DNA from: Polynucleobacter rarus
GTDB taxonomy: Bacteria > Pseudomonadota > Gammaproteobacteria > Burkholderiales > Burkholderiaceae
Direction: 5' to 3'
DNA length: 64,000 nucleotides
Assembly (NCBI RefSeq): GCF_003072505.1
Contig: NZ_NTGB01000001.1
Span: 1,909,955 to 1,973,954 of the forward strand
Under the pieces are notes generated by a model, which searched no databases, was not told the origin of the DNA, and worked only from the letters and a program-made list of their open reading frames with translations. Below, one piece after another: positions 8,587-16,734 of this stretch. Both the position numbers and the translations under genes were made by a program. Position 1 is the stretch's first letter. Every line of letters starts with the position of its first letter.

Positions 8587-10278
8587 TTATTTATCCATTA
8601 AAGCAAAAACAACTACCGAGCCACCCCTAGGGATATCTTTCAGTTGCGGTCCCATCCTGACAACGTTTACGCCACCAATACCAGACTGCACAGCAATGTA
8701 TTGTTTGCCATTATGTAAGTAAGTAATTGGTTGGGCATTAATACCCGAGCTTGTTTTATACTCCCACAATTGCTTGCCTGTTTGCATATCGAGTGCCACA
8801 AGTTCACCCGTTTCTTTGCCTGTAAACATCAAACCACCCGCAGTTGCTAATACAGCAGAGTAATTAGGAATGTCCATTAAAGGTACACGCCATTTCGCTT
8901 TTGCTGTAATCGGATCAATCGCTTCCATATGACCAATCGGCTCTTTAGGATCTCTTGGTGCAGGAGAATTTTGTAAGCCCACATAACGCTGACCAACTTT
9001 ATATTCAACTGGCTCAAATTTAACTAAGCGTGAGGCATGAGTAGTATTCGTATAAATGAGTCCATCATGAGGATTAAAGGCTGCATGTCCCCAAGTTTTA
9101 GCACCCCATTGACCAGGCCATAATTCAATTTGTTCACCTGCACGAACTTTTTTAGACACCCCAGACTCAACAGGACGTCCTGTTTTCATATCCACATGCG
9201 TAGCCCAATTAATCTTCTCATAAGGCTTAGCAGATAGTAACTCGCCGTTTCTACGATCAACCACGTACAAGAATCCACCACGTGATAAATGCATAATCAC
9301 TTTTCTAGTGGTTCCTTTGTAATTAATATCACCAACAATCCATTCCCACACTGCGTCTAAGTCAAACATTTCGTTAGGAACAATTTGGCGGTGCCATTTA
9401 ATATCTCCTGTTTTGGGATTTAATGCCAGTACAGAAGCTGTATAGAGGTTATCTCCTGGTCTGCCACCTGGCGCCCAAGGACCTGCATTACCGATACCCC
9501 AATATACGGTGTCTAAATCAGGGTCGTAAGAACCTGTAATCCAAGTAGAACCACCGCCATGTAAATAAGCGTCACCTTTAGGCCATGTTTCATTACCTTT
9601 TTCACCCGGTGCAGGAATCGTATATTTACGCCAAAGTTGCTTACCTGTTTCAGGATCTAGACCATCCAAAAAGCCTCTGACACCAAACTCAGCGCCGGAG
9701 ATACCGGTAATTAAAACGCCGTTTGCAATCAGAGGAGCAGACGTAATCGTAAAACCTTCCTGCCAATTAGCAATTTTCGTTTTCCAAACTTGTTTACCTG
9801 TTTTTTGATCCAAAGCAACCATATGTGCATCTAAAGTGCCACGGAAAACTTTCCCGTTGTAAATTGCCAAACCTTTATTGGTAATACCGCAACAGACAAC
9901 TCTAGGTGTGGCGGGATCCCAATCTACTTTCGTGCGCCAAATCTGCTGACCAGTTTCGATATTAATTGCAACGGTATACTCTGCATTCACCAGATACATG
10001 ACACCGTTGTAGACCAAAGGTTGGCCTTGCTCACCATAATTACTGCCGAGAGAAGTACTCCAAACCGGCACTAAGCGTTTAACGGTATCTTTGTTAATTT
10101 GTAGTAAATCACTATAGCGTTGTTGGTTGTACCCCATGCCATAAGTTAAAACATTTTCAGCATTCTTCGGGTCATTTCTTAAGTCCTGCAGCGATTGCGA
10201 AAAGCTTAAAGGCGCTAAAGTTAATGCAATAATTGCTGTGGCTAATTTCAAGCCACCTTTTAATCCAATGAATTTCAT
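8587..10278 (-). CDS. PQQ-dependent alcohol dehydrogenase, lanthanide type (copy 2)
   Basis: A 563-residue secreted quinoprotein paralogous to the neighbouring enzyme 10 bases downstream. I chose the ATG at 10278 because AAAGGAGAC precedes it; an ATG 42 bases upstream is in frame but lacks this. The signal peptide ends SFS. Cys129-Cys130, Glu197, Asn264 and the pair Asp306/Asp308 (FDLD) give the full lanthanide-type PQQ site. As in copy 1 the next residues are AVWE, not DGVNE. It forms an operon with copy 1 and the small cytochrome, and may share substrate range or differ in expression. Tandem duplication is likely, but the copies have diverged considerably. Confidence 0.93.
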   Translation of the reverse strand: MKFIGLKGGLKLATAIIALTLAPLSFSQSLQDLRNDPKNAENVLTYGMGYNQQRYSDLLQINKDTVKRLVPVWSTSLGSNYGEQGQPLVYNGVMYLVNAEYTVAINIETGQQIWRTKVDWDPATPRVVCCGITNKGLAIYNGKVFRGTLDAHMVALDQKTGKQVWKTKIANWQEGFTITSAPLIANGVLITGISGAEFGVRGFLDGLDPETGKQLWRKYTIPAPGEKGNETWPKGDAYLHGGGSTWITGSYDPDLDTVYWGIGNAGPWAPGGRPGDNLYTASVLALNPKTGDIKWHRQIVPNEMFDLDAVWEWIVGDINYKGTTRKVIMHLSRGGFLYVVDRRNGELLSAKPYEKINWATHVDMKTGRPVESGVSKKVRAGEQIELWPGQWGAKTWGHAAFNPHDGLIYTNTTHASRLVKFEPVEYKVGQRYVGLQNSPAPRDPKEPIGHMEAIDPITAKAKWRVPLMDIPNYSAVLATAGGLMFTGKETGELVALDMQTGKQLWEYKTSSGINAQPITYLHNGKQYIAVQSGIGGVNVVRMGPQLKDIPRGGSVVVFALMDK

Positions 10279-10399
10279 GGATTTGTCTCCTTTTGATTTT
10301 TTTGATAACGATGAGATCATTACATTGCACTCATCACCAATTTCGTCTCTTTGGACGTTTTAATTTATAACTTACTTAACTACAAAAACTGATTCAATA

Positions 10400-10960
10400 C
10401 TACTTATAAGTAACTGCTTTCTCTTTAGAAAAATCAATCATACCATCACGATTTGGCATTTTTACTTGAGCTAAATTTTGCTGATTTAATTCATAATCTT
10501 CACTAATAATGCCGTTCAAAAATAAAATATAAGCACTTACTGCATACACTTCATTATTGGTCAAAGATTTAGGACTTTGCAGTGGCATGGATCTTCTCGT
10601 GTAATCAAATAAGGTTGTCGGATGAGGCCAAAAACTGCCTACCGTTCTAACGGGCTTATCCGTACTTAAACTTCCGATTCCACCAACTAGTGCATCAACG
10701 GGTTTTCCTTGGCCTTTAACACCATGGCAAGATACGCACTGTGCTTCATACACCTTTGCACCAAGCTTTGCATTACCTGAACCGACTGGCAAGCCAACAC
10801 CATCTGGACCAATACTAATATCCAGTTTTTTAATTTCAAGCGCAGACATTGGCTGACCTAAATTAGGACTTGCTTGATGTTGGGCTGTTGTGCAAGCAAT
10901 CATTGATCCTAAAACCAAGACCGACAAAAAGGTTTTTTTATAGATATGCATTTTGTACAC
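10400..10960 (-). CDS. c-type cytochrome linked to the SoxC-like enzyme
   Basis: Up to 186 residues, with an N-terminal lipoprotein-like signal (LGSMIACTT), one CVSCH haem site near residue 77 and a Met-containing distal loop (SMPLQSPKSLTNNEVYA). The start overlaps the end of the upstream molybdoenzyme gene by 23 bases (or 14 if the second ATG at 10951 is used), so translation is coupled and the protein is the natural electron acceptor of that enzyme. Canonical SoxD is a much longer di-haem protein, so this is a single-haem partner like those seen with stand-alone sulfite dehydrogenases. Confidence 0.85.
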   Translation of the reverse strand: MYKMHIYKKTFLSVLVLGSMIACTTAQHQASPNLGQPMSALEIKKLDISIGPDGVGLPVGSGNAKLGAKVYEAQCVSCHGVKGQGKPVDALVGGIGSLSTDKPVRTVGSFWPHPTTLFDYTRRSMPLQSPKSLTNNEVYAVSAYILFLNGIISEDYELNQQNLAQVKMPNRDGMIDFSKEKAVTYK

Positions 10961-12356
10961 TCCCGTCAGCCAGTACTGCCCATGTCACGATGGTATTGTT
11001 GTGATAACGTCCATCAACCGCGTTATTCGCTTTATAAGCAGCACGGGTCGGTTGAATATTGCCTCTCTCGTCGATCGCTCTACTTTGCAGGAATGCAGGC
11101 TCTCCATTCCAATTCCAAGGTGCTCTAAACCGAACCAAACTAAATGCATGATTTGGACCATCAATCATGGCGTCAAACCAATCTTTACCGCCGTTAGTAG
11201 AAATTTCGACTCTAGCAACTTTCCCTGCTCCCGACCAGGCAATACCACTAATTTCATAAAAGCCCTTACTTGGCAGTTTCATCAACCCAGATGGCTTTGT
11301 AATAATGGATTTAACACCTAGTTCAAAAGTAAATTGTCTGGCCTTACCATTTGGCAGTGGATCAGTATATTTAGAAGTTTCATCCTTGGTGTGAGTAGGT
11401 TCAGCCGTAATTTTTAAACTTCTTAACCACTTCACATTCATATTACCTTCCCAACCAGGAAGGAGTAACCGCATTGGATAACCTTGTTCAGGCCTGATTT
11501 TTTCGCCATTTTGATAAAGCGCAATCAAGGCGTTATCCATCGCCTTTTCGATCGGAAAACTACGACTCATCCCAGGAGCATCAGCACCTTCTGCTAGCAC
11601 CCACTTACCAGAAGGATTAACTCCAGCTTCCCTTAGTAAAACCGATAAAGGAATGCCGGTCCAATCACTACATGAAATGAGGCCATGTAAAGTTCCTGCA
11701 GTTGCTTGAACTGGTTTCGGAGCAATAATATTCACAGCACTATTTCCTGCGCATTCGACAAAGTACGTTCTTGAGATCATCGGATATCTCAATAAATTTT
11801 CTATCGAAAAATTGAGAGGTCTATCCACCAAACCATGAATACTCAATTGATGTTTCGTTGGATCAATATCTGGAGTACCATTATGGCTGCGGTCAAAATG
11901 CAGGCCACTTGGTGTAATGATGCCCTCTAACTTTTCAATCGGCGTCCTTGCTGATCCAGTGCCAGGAGCTAAATCACCATAGGCTTTAGCAATCCCTCTT
12001 TTCGTAGTTGCCTCGAATTTAGACGGCTGGCCATATTCATTAAGACCCTTACCAGGGGTTGTCGACCAGGCTGGAAAATCATTTTTAATTGATTCATCTG
12101 CCATCACCATCGCTGGAGAACTTGCTAAAGCAAGTAAGCTTGTTTGCATGAACTTTCTTCGGTCGAGTTCACGCTTGGGGTTTTCTGGAAACTTGTGACT
12201 ATTAGATGAAACGATTGGTTCATCTAATAGATTTTCAGTCAGTGACTGATCCTTATGTGTACTTAATTTTGTAATTTTCATTTTCATTTTCTCGAGTAAT
12301 TGAATCGTGATTCTCGATGGTTTTTGTTGTCTCCTACAACCGCTACGATACGACAT
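10938..12356 (-). CDS. SoxC/sulfite-oxidase-family molybdoenzyme
   Basis: A periplasmic molybdopterin enzyme of up to 472 residues. A twin-arginine motif DRRKFMQ followed by a hydrophobic stretch lies at about residues 65-85, so the protein is exported folded. The molybdenum-ligating cysteine is in VECAGNS and the C-terminal half is the Mo-co dimerisation domain. The family oxidises sulfite or the sulfane sulfur held on SoxYZ; no other sox gene is present, so sulfite oxidation to sulfate is more likely. The frame has several possible starts: the ATGs 69 and 75 bases in follow GAGAA, and the true start may be there. It heads a leftward cluster with a cytochrome and two PQQ enzymes. Confidence 0.88.
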   Translation of the reverse strand: MSYRSGCRRQQKPSRITIQLLEKMKMKITKLSTHKDQSLTENLLDEPIVSSNSHKFPENPKRELDRRKFMQTSLLALASSPAMVMADESIKNDFPAWSTTPGKGLNEYGQPSKFEATTKRGIAKAYGDLAPGTGSARTPIEKLEGIITPSGLHFDRSHNGTPDIDPTKHQLSIHGLVDRPLNFSIENLLRYPMISRTYFVECAGNSAVNIIAPKPVQATAGTLHGLISCSDWTGIPLSVLLREAGVNPSGKWVLAEGADAPGMSRSFPIEKAMDNALIALYQNGEKIRPEQGYPMRLLLPGWEGNMNVKWLRSLKITAEPTHTKDETSKYTDPLPNGKARQFTFELGVKSIITKPSGLMKLPSKGFYEISGIAWSGAGKVARVEISTNGGKDWFDAMIDGPNHAFSLVRFRAPWNWNGEPAFLQSRAIDERGNIQPTRAAYKANNAVDGRYHNNTIVTWAVLADGSVQNAYL

Positions 12357-12391
12357 TTAAAAAAACTGTCTATTAGGGTATCTATTTAGAC

Positions 12392-12411
12392 GTGTCAAAA
12401 TTTATAGACAC
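12392..12411. promoter_or_regulatory. Inverted repeat in the divergent SoxC-like / PQQ enzyme promoter region
   Basis: GTGTC-N10-GACAC, with further TAGAC and GTCTA half-sites close by (12367-12410), in the only intergenic space that could drive both halves of the PQQ island. It may be an operator for a shared alcohol- or metal-responsive regulator; none is encoded in the window. Confidence 0.3.
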
Positions 12412-12484
12412 TTGAGGTAAAAGTAGGCTAAATTGGAGCAATAATAATAAAAATTAATTCAACTCATATCTCATGGAGACCACA

Positions 12485-14179
12485 ATGAAGAAATTGATGT
12501 ATCTATTACTCGGCTTAAGTACTGTCATAATCTGCACAGTAACGCAAGCTCAAACCCAACAAGAATTAATTGCCGATGGTAATAAAGGTGGAAACACAGA
12601 TAACGTTTTAACCTATGGAATGGGTTATCACCAACAACGTTTTAGTCCCTTGAAACAAATTACTAAGGCGAATATCAAGAAATTAGTTCCCGTCTGGAGC
12701 CACTCGTTAAATAACAACGTTGGTGAACAAGCACAACCGATGGTTTATAACGGAGTAATGTACGTGTCCAACGTACAACAAACCGTTGCGATCGATATTA
12801 AAACTGGACGTCAAATTTGGGCAACGCCGATTGATTGGGAAAAAGAAGCTGCAAGAATAGTTTGTTGTGGACTCTCGAATCGCGGAGTTGCCATTTATGA
12901 TGGTAAGGTTTTTGTAGCCTCACTTGATTCTTATATTAAAGCACTGGACGCTAAAACTGGTAAGCAACTTTGGCGTACAAAAGTGGCCGAGTGGAAAGAT
13001 GGATATTCGATTACGAGTGCACCAACGGTAGCCAATGGTGTGCTCATGACGGGGATGACTGGTGGAGAGTACGGCGTTCGCGGATTCGTAGCTGGTTATG
13101 ACCCACAAACTGGCAAAGAGTTATGGAGACGTTTCACGACCGTTGCGCCTGGTGAAAAAGGTAGTGAAACTTGGCCAAATGATAACTCTTATCTGCATGG
13201 TGGTGGTTCAACTTGGATTACTGGCTCTTATGATCCTGAACTTGATTTAACTTTCTGGGGAACTGGCAATGGTGGTCCTTGGAATAACACTTGGCGTCCA
13301 GGAGATAATTTATATGTTGCTTCGGTTATTGCCATTCGTCCTAAAACAGGCGAACTTGTTTGGCATTATCAATGGACTCCAGCTGAGACCTATGACTTTG
13401 ATGGCGTCAATGAAAATATCCTAGCTGATATGACTATTTTTGGTCAAAAAAGAAAAGCCTTGTTACATGCTGACCGTAACGGATTTATGTATGTCCTCGA
13501 TCGTACCAACGGTAAGTTAATCGCCGGTCACGCTTATGTTCCTGTAAATTGGGCAAAACCAACCATTGATCCAAGCTTTGGTAGAGTTGAAGAAACGGAT
13601 ATTGCAGCAAGACTTCGGGCTGGCGAAAAGGTTGAATTACAACCCCGTTGGACAGGTGGTAAAAATTGGTCGCCAATGGCTTATAACCCGAATAAACAAA
13701 AAGTTTATTTACCAATGCAAGAAGAAACAGCGATTTATCAGCTGAATAATCAAGCAGCACCAAACTATAAACCAGGTGAGCGCTACATGGGCGCAACGAA
13801 CTCAACCAAAGAACGTGATCCGAAGTTACCGTGGGGCTACTTTGGTGCCCTCGATCCAGTTTCTGTAAAAGCTGATTGGAGAATTCCTCAAGTTGAATTC
13901 CCAATTTGGTCTGGTACTTTAGTAACTGGTGGTGGCATTGTCTTCACTGGCAAAATCTCAGGTGAGTTTGTCGCGATTGATGAAAACACAGGTAAAGTTC
14001 TTTGGGAATTCCAGACTGGTTCAGCCATTAATGCACAGCCGATTACTTATACTTTAGGTGGTCGTCAATATGTGACTGTTTTATCTGGTCTTGCTACAGG
14101 AACATCTCTTCGCCGCGAAACAGCTGGTAAAGTTCAGCCAGGTGCGGCCGTTTGGACTTTTGCAGTAATGAAAGACTAA
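12485..14179 (+). CDS. PQQ-dependent alcohol dehydrogenase, lanthanide type (copy 3)
   Basis: A 564-residue secreted quinoprotein, signal peptide ending TQA. The start at 12485 has GGAG 6 bases upstream; the ATG at 12473 overlaps that site and is rejected. Cys127-Cys128, Glu195 (GGEYG), Asn262 (GTGNGGPW) and Asp304/Asp306 in YDFDGVNE form the complete lanthanide-type PQQ site, here with the conventional DGVNE continuation unlike copies 1 and 2. It is transcribed away from the other copies and is followed, after a terminator, by a cytochrome b561 gene. Substrate is likely a primary alcohol or aldehyde; sequence alone does not decide. Confidence 0.93.
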   Translation: MKKLMYLLLGLSTVIICTVTQAQTQQELIADGNKGGNTDNVLTYGMGYHQQRFSPLKQITKANIKKLVPVWSHSLNNNVGEQAQPMVYNGVMYVSNVQQTVAIDIKTGRQIWATPIDWEKEAARIVCCGLSNRGVAIYDGKVFVASLDSYIKALDAKTGKQLWRTKVAEWKDGYSITSAPTVANGVLMTGMTGGEYGVRGFVAGYDPQTGKELWRRFTTVAPGEKGSETWPNDNSYLHGGGSTWITGSYDPELDLTFWGTGNGGPWNNTWRPGDNLYVASVIAIRPKTGELVWHYQWTPAETYDFDGVNENILADMTIFGQKRKALLHADRNGFMYVLDRTNGKLIAGHAYVPVNWAKPTIDPSFGRVEETDIAARLRAGEKVELQPRWTGGKNWSPMAYNPNKQKVYLPMQEETAIYQLNNQAAPNYKPGERYMGATNSTKERDPKLPWGYFGALDPVSVKADWRIPQVEFPIWSGTLVTGGGIVFTGKISGEFVAIDENTGKVLWEFQTGSAINAQPITYTLGGRQYVTVLSGLATGTSLRRETAGKVQPGAAVWTFAVMKD

Positions 14180-14187
14180 ATCAATCT

Positions 14188-14220
14188 AAGGGCCAGTTAT
14201 TCAACTGGTCCTTATTTTTA
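14188..14220 (+). terminator. Rho-independent terminator after PQQ enzyme copy 3
   Basis: AAGGGCCAGTT-ATTC-AACTGGTCCTT (one G-T pair in an 11-bp stem) followed by ATTTTTATTT. It separates the dehydrogenase from the cytochrome b561 gene on the same strand, so expression of the latter depends on read-through or a weak local promoter. Confidence 0.8.
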
Positions 14221-14240
14221 TTTCATCACAACAATTAATC

Positions 14241-14774
14241 ATGCAGCTCTCAAAACCTTATCACTATGGCTTAATCATTTTGCACTGGATCATTGGTATG
14301 GCCATCCTCACGCAATTAGCGCTGGGATACTGGATGACAGAATTACCTAAAACCCCGCCAGGTCTACGTGCTGGTTGGTTTAATGTGCATAAATCAGTTG
14401 GTATCACGATTGGCTTATTTATTCTCTTAAGAATTATCTGGCGACTCACGCATCGTCCGCCAGCGTTACCAGAGTTTTTAAAGCCGAATGAAAAGATGCT
14501 CGCTAAAGTGGGGCACTTTGCTCTATATATCTCCATGATCTGCGTACCACTCAGTGGATTCTTAGGATCCTCTTTTTCAAAATATCCTATTAAATATTTT
14601 GGTATCGAATTACCAAAGTTTTTGATGGCGAATGATGGGCTTAAAGAAATCATGAAAGAAGTTCATGAAATCAGTGTCATCGTTCTACTGACTCTAATTG
14701 CGATACATGTTCTTGCAGTTCTTAAACATCTTTTAATCGATAAGAAAAATATCCTGACTCGAATGTGGTTTTAA
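14241..14774 (+). CDS. Cytochrome b561 family membrane protein
   Basis: A 177-residue protein with four predicted membrane helices (about residues 10-30, 48-66, 90-108 and 145-165) and helix histidines suited to two b haems (for example HW near residue 15, HKSVG near 50, KVGHFALY near 92, VHEIS and IHVLAV late). Bacterial b561 proteins move electrons between periplasmic partners and the quinone pool. Placed after a PQQ dehydrogenase, it may link periplasmic oxidation to the membrane. There is no clear ribosome binding site. The gene ends 3 bases from the convergent propeller gene. Confidence 0.88.
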   Translation: MQLSKPYHYGLIILHWIIGMAILTQLALGYWMTELPKTPPGLRAGWFNVHKSVGITIGLFILLRIIWRLTHRPPALPEFLKPNEKMLAKVGHFALYISMICVPLSGFLGSSFSKYPIKYFGIELPKFLMANDGLKEIMKEVHEISVIVLLTLIAIHVLAVLKHLLIDKKNILTRMWF

Positions 14775-14777
14775 AGA

Positions 14778-15725
14778 TTATTTAATCGCAACGCCCCAAG
14801 GTAGACTTCCAACAGCAATTTCTGTTTCTGCTTCATTCGAATCTAAATTAATTACTGTTACTGAATTACTGCGACCATTGGCTACGAGTAATTTCTTTTG
14901 GTCTGGAGTGATGGCCATATTCCATGGTCTTTTACCAACTGGAATCGTTTTGATTAGGCTTTGTTTTTCAATATCCAACAAAGCGACCGTGCCGTCCCCA
15001 CCATTCGAAACATAAGCAAACTTGCCATTCGGATGAATACTGACTCCATTGCTACGAAGTCCAGTGTTTATAACTGCTTTTACAGTTTTTGTTGATACGT
15101 CAATCAGGTAAGTCTTACTCTCGATTTCGCATGCGACAATCACAGTTTTTCCGTCAGGTGTAAAACTGATCCCCCTTGGTCTTTTTCCTACTTGGATTTG
15201 GGCAACTTGCTTACGTAATTGAACATCAATTACATCGACCTTATCGGCATCCTCAGCTGAGACATAAATCCATCGATTATCTGGGGACATGACTGCGTGC
15301 TCTGGATTTTTACCCTCCACCGGAATCTGACTGTCAGTTTTGAGAGTCTTAACGTCTATTAAAGAAACACTATTACTTTCTTCATTTGCCACTGTAATCC
15401 ACTGCTCGTCTTTCGAGACATAAAGAGCTTCTGGCGATTTACCCAACGTTGCTTGTTGAATAATTTTTTGGCTTGCGACATCTATTTTTAATAACTGTTC
15501 TTTTGTAAACTCAGTAACAAAAATAAATGGGCTATTCGGCGCAGCAAAAATCCCTCGTGGCTTACCGGACAAGTCCATCGTATTGATCACTATATTTTTC
15601 TCTAAATCAATCACACTAATGCTTCCTGAACCTTCATTAGAAACAAATGCCAAGGGTGCGGCAAAGGATAAAAAAGAAAAACTAGTGCTTAAAAATAAAG
15701 AAGCGATGAGTAGATTTTTTTTCAT
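14778..15725 (-). CDS. YVTN beta-propeller protein of the PQQ-linked alcohol-catabolism type
   Basis: A 315-residue secreted protein, signal peptide ending SFA, built of about seven repeats of the YVTN type (for example FVSNEGSGSISVIDL, YVSNGGDGTVALLDI, LVANGRSNSVTVINL). The length and repeat pattern match the family described as PQQ-dependent catabolism-associated beta-propeller, normally found with periplasmic alcohol dehydrogenases. That agrees with three such enzymes in the preceding 8 kb. Its role is unknown; a scaffold or binding protein in the periplasm is plausible. It is convergent with the b561 gene. Confidence 0.88.
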   Translation of the reverse strand: MKKNLLIASLFLSTSFSFLSFAAPLAFVSNEGSGSISVIDLEKNIVINTMDLSGKPRGIFAAPNSPFIFVTEFTKEQLLKIDVASQKIIQQATLGKSPEALYVSKDEQWITVANEESNSVSLIDVKTLKTDSQIPVEGKNPEHAVMSPDNRWIYVSAEDADKVDVIDVQLRKQVAQIQVGKRPRGISFTPDGKTVIVACEIESKTYLIDVSTKTVKAVINTGLRSNGVSIHPNGKFAYVSNGGDGTVALLDIEKQSLIKTIPVGKRPWNMAITPDQKKLLVANGRSNSVTVINLDSNEAETEIAVGSLPWGVAIK

Positions 15726-15733
15726 GAATAATT

Positions 15734-16150
15734 TTATAAAAAGTATTTAACAGCATTTGTATAAGTCAAAATATACCAAATAATTCCTAACCAAATTAAA
15801 GCAATCAGGATTGCACCCCATTTTAATTTCGGTAAGCGCTCTTCTTTCTTGATTAATTCTTTTGCTAAAGCGATGGAATCGTCCATGACATATTGAGGAA
15901 TAAAGTATAGGCAAACACTAACCATCAATGATACCAAGATTAACTCATCTAAATATCCAAGAACAGGAATAAAGTCAGGAATCAAGTCAATAGGACTTAA
16001 CACGTATAGAAGGACCACAAAACCTAAAAATTTCATTAACTTAGGCGTATCGGGATTTTTTAATGCAAACCATAAAACATAGATCTTAAACTTACTAAAT
16101 CGAATAACTTTATTACAGTATTCTTTGAATGCTTGATAAATGCCCATCAT
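15734..16150 (-). CDS. DUF1232 (YkvA-like) membrane protein
   Basis: A 138-residue protein with the diagnostic DUF1232 segment SPIDLIPDFIPVLGYLDE (about residues 52-69) and hydrophobic helices before and after it, plus a final transmembrane helix at about residues 113-131. The family's function is unknown. It precedes the propeller gene by 8 bases on the same strand, so the two form an operon. The start MMGIY is the first available; there is no strong ribosome binding site. Confidence 0.85.
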   Translation of the reverse strand: MMGIYQAFKEYCNKVIRFSKFKIYVLWFALKNPDTPKLMKFLGFVVLLYVLSPIDLIPDFIPVLGYLDELILVSLMVSVCLYFIPQYVMDDSIALAKELIKKEERLPKLKWGAILIALIWLGIIWYILTYTNAVKYFL

Positions 16151-16218
16151 GATATTTTTTCGTTAGAATAGATTCAGTTGTATAAATTAAATAAAAAAAC
16201 ATTTTTCTGGAGACACAG

Positions 16219-16635
16219 ATGAACAAATTATTACTCAAAGTAATTCTTAGTATTGGCCTTACTATTTCCGTATTTAGTTCTTGCCTAGTTAATGCGCAAA
16301 CGAACCCATCACAACGCGTTTTCGAATTAAGAACTTATACCAGTCACGAAAACAGATTAGGCGATGTGGTTGCTCGCTTTAAAAATCATACTACACGATT
16401 GTTTGAAAGACATGGCATTACCAATATCGGTTATTGGATTCCAACAGACCAACCGAACACGCTTGTTTATATTGTTGCGCATCCAAGTCGTGAACAAGCC
16501 AAAAAAAATTGGGAAGCATTTCAAAAAGATCCAGAATGGATTGCCGCTAGAGAAGCTTCAATGACAAATGGTCCGATTGTTGTAAAAGTACAATCCGTCT
16601 TTATGGAGCCAACTGAATTCTCTCCAATTAAATAA
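16219..16635 (+). CDS. Secreted NIPSNAP-family protein
   Basis: A 138-residue protein with a signal peptide ending LVNA (residue 26) followed by a single NIPSNAP ferredoxin-like domain (RVFELRTY..., HGITNIGYW, WEAFQKDPEW). GGAGACACAG precedes the ATG. The family has no settled activity. In proteobacteria it often accompanies small-molecule catabolic genes. It ends in a strong terminator, so it is probably monocistronic and not joined to the enzyme gene 99 bases downstream. Confidence 0.87.
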   Translation: MNKLLLKVILSIGLTISVFSSCLVNAQTNPSQRVFELRTYTSHENRLGDVVARFKNHTTRLFERHGITNIGYWIPTDQPNTLVYIVAHPSREQAKKNWEAFQKDPEWIAAREASMTNGPIVVKVQSVFMEPTEFSPIK

Positions 16636-16650
16636 AAATTTAACTTTGAT

Positions 16651-16710
16651 ACTTCAGTTGTTTTTCTTGAAATTAAATCTTAAGAAATCCAACTGAAGTT
16701 TTTGATTTTT
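16651..16710 (+). terminator. Rho-independent terminator after the NIPSNAP gene
   Basis: ACTTCAGTTG at 16651-16660 pairs with CAACTGAAGT at 16690-16699. An inner TTTCTT/AAGAAA stem extends the hairpin, and TTTTGATTTTTT follows. Confidence 0.75.
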
Positions 16711-16734
16711 TCTATCTTCATCTCTTGAAATTTT

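Noticed and set aside
10400..12356. Canonical SoxCD complex
   Set aside because: The cytochrome has one haem site and is far shorter than SoxD, and no soxXYZAB genes are present.
13485..13904. 139-codon open frame opposite PQQ enzyme copy 3
   Set aside because: It is the antisense of conserved propeller codons, with no ribosome binding site and low-complexity composition.
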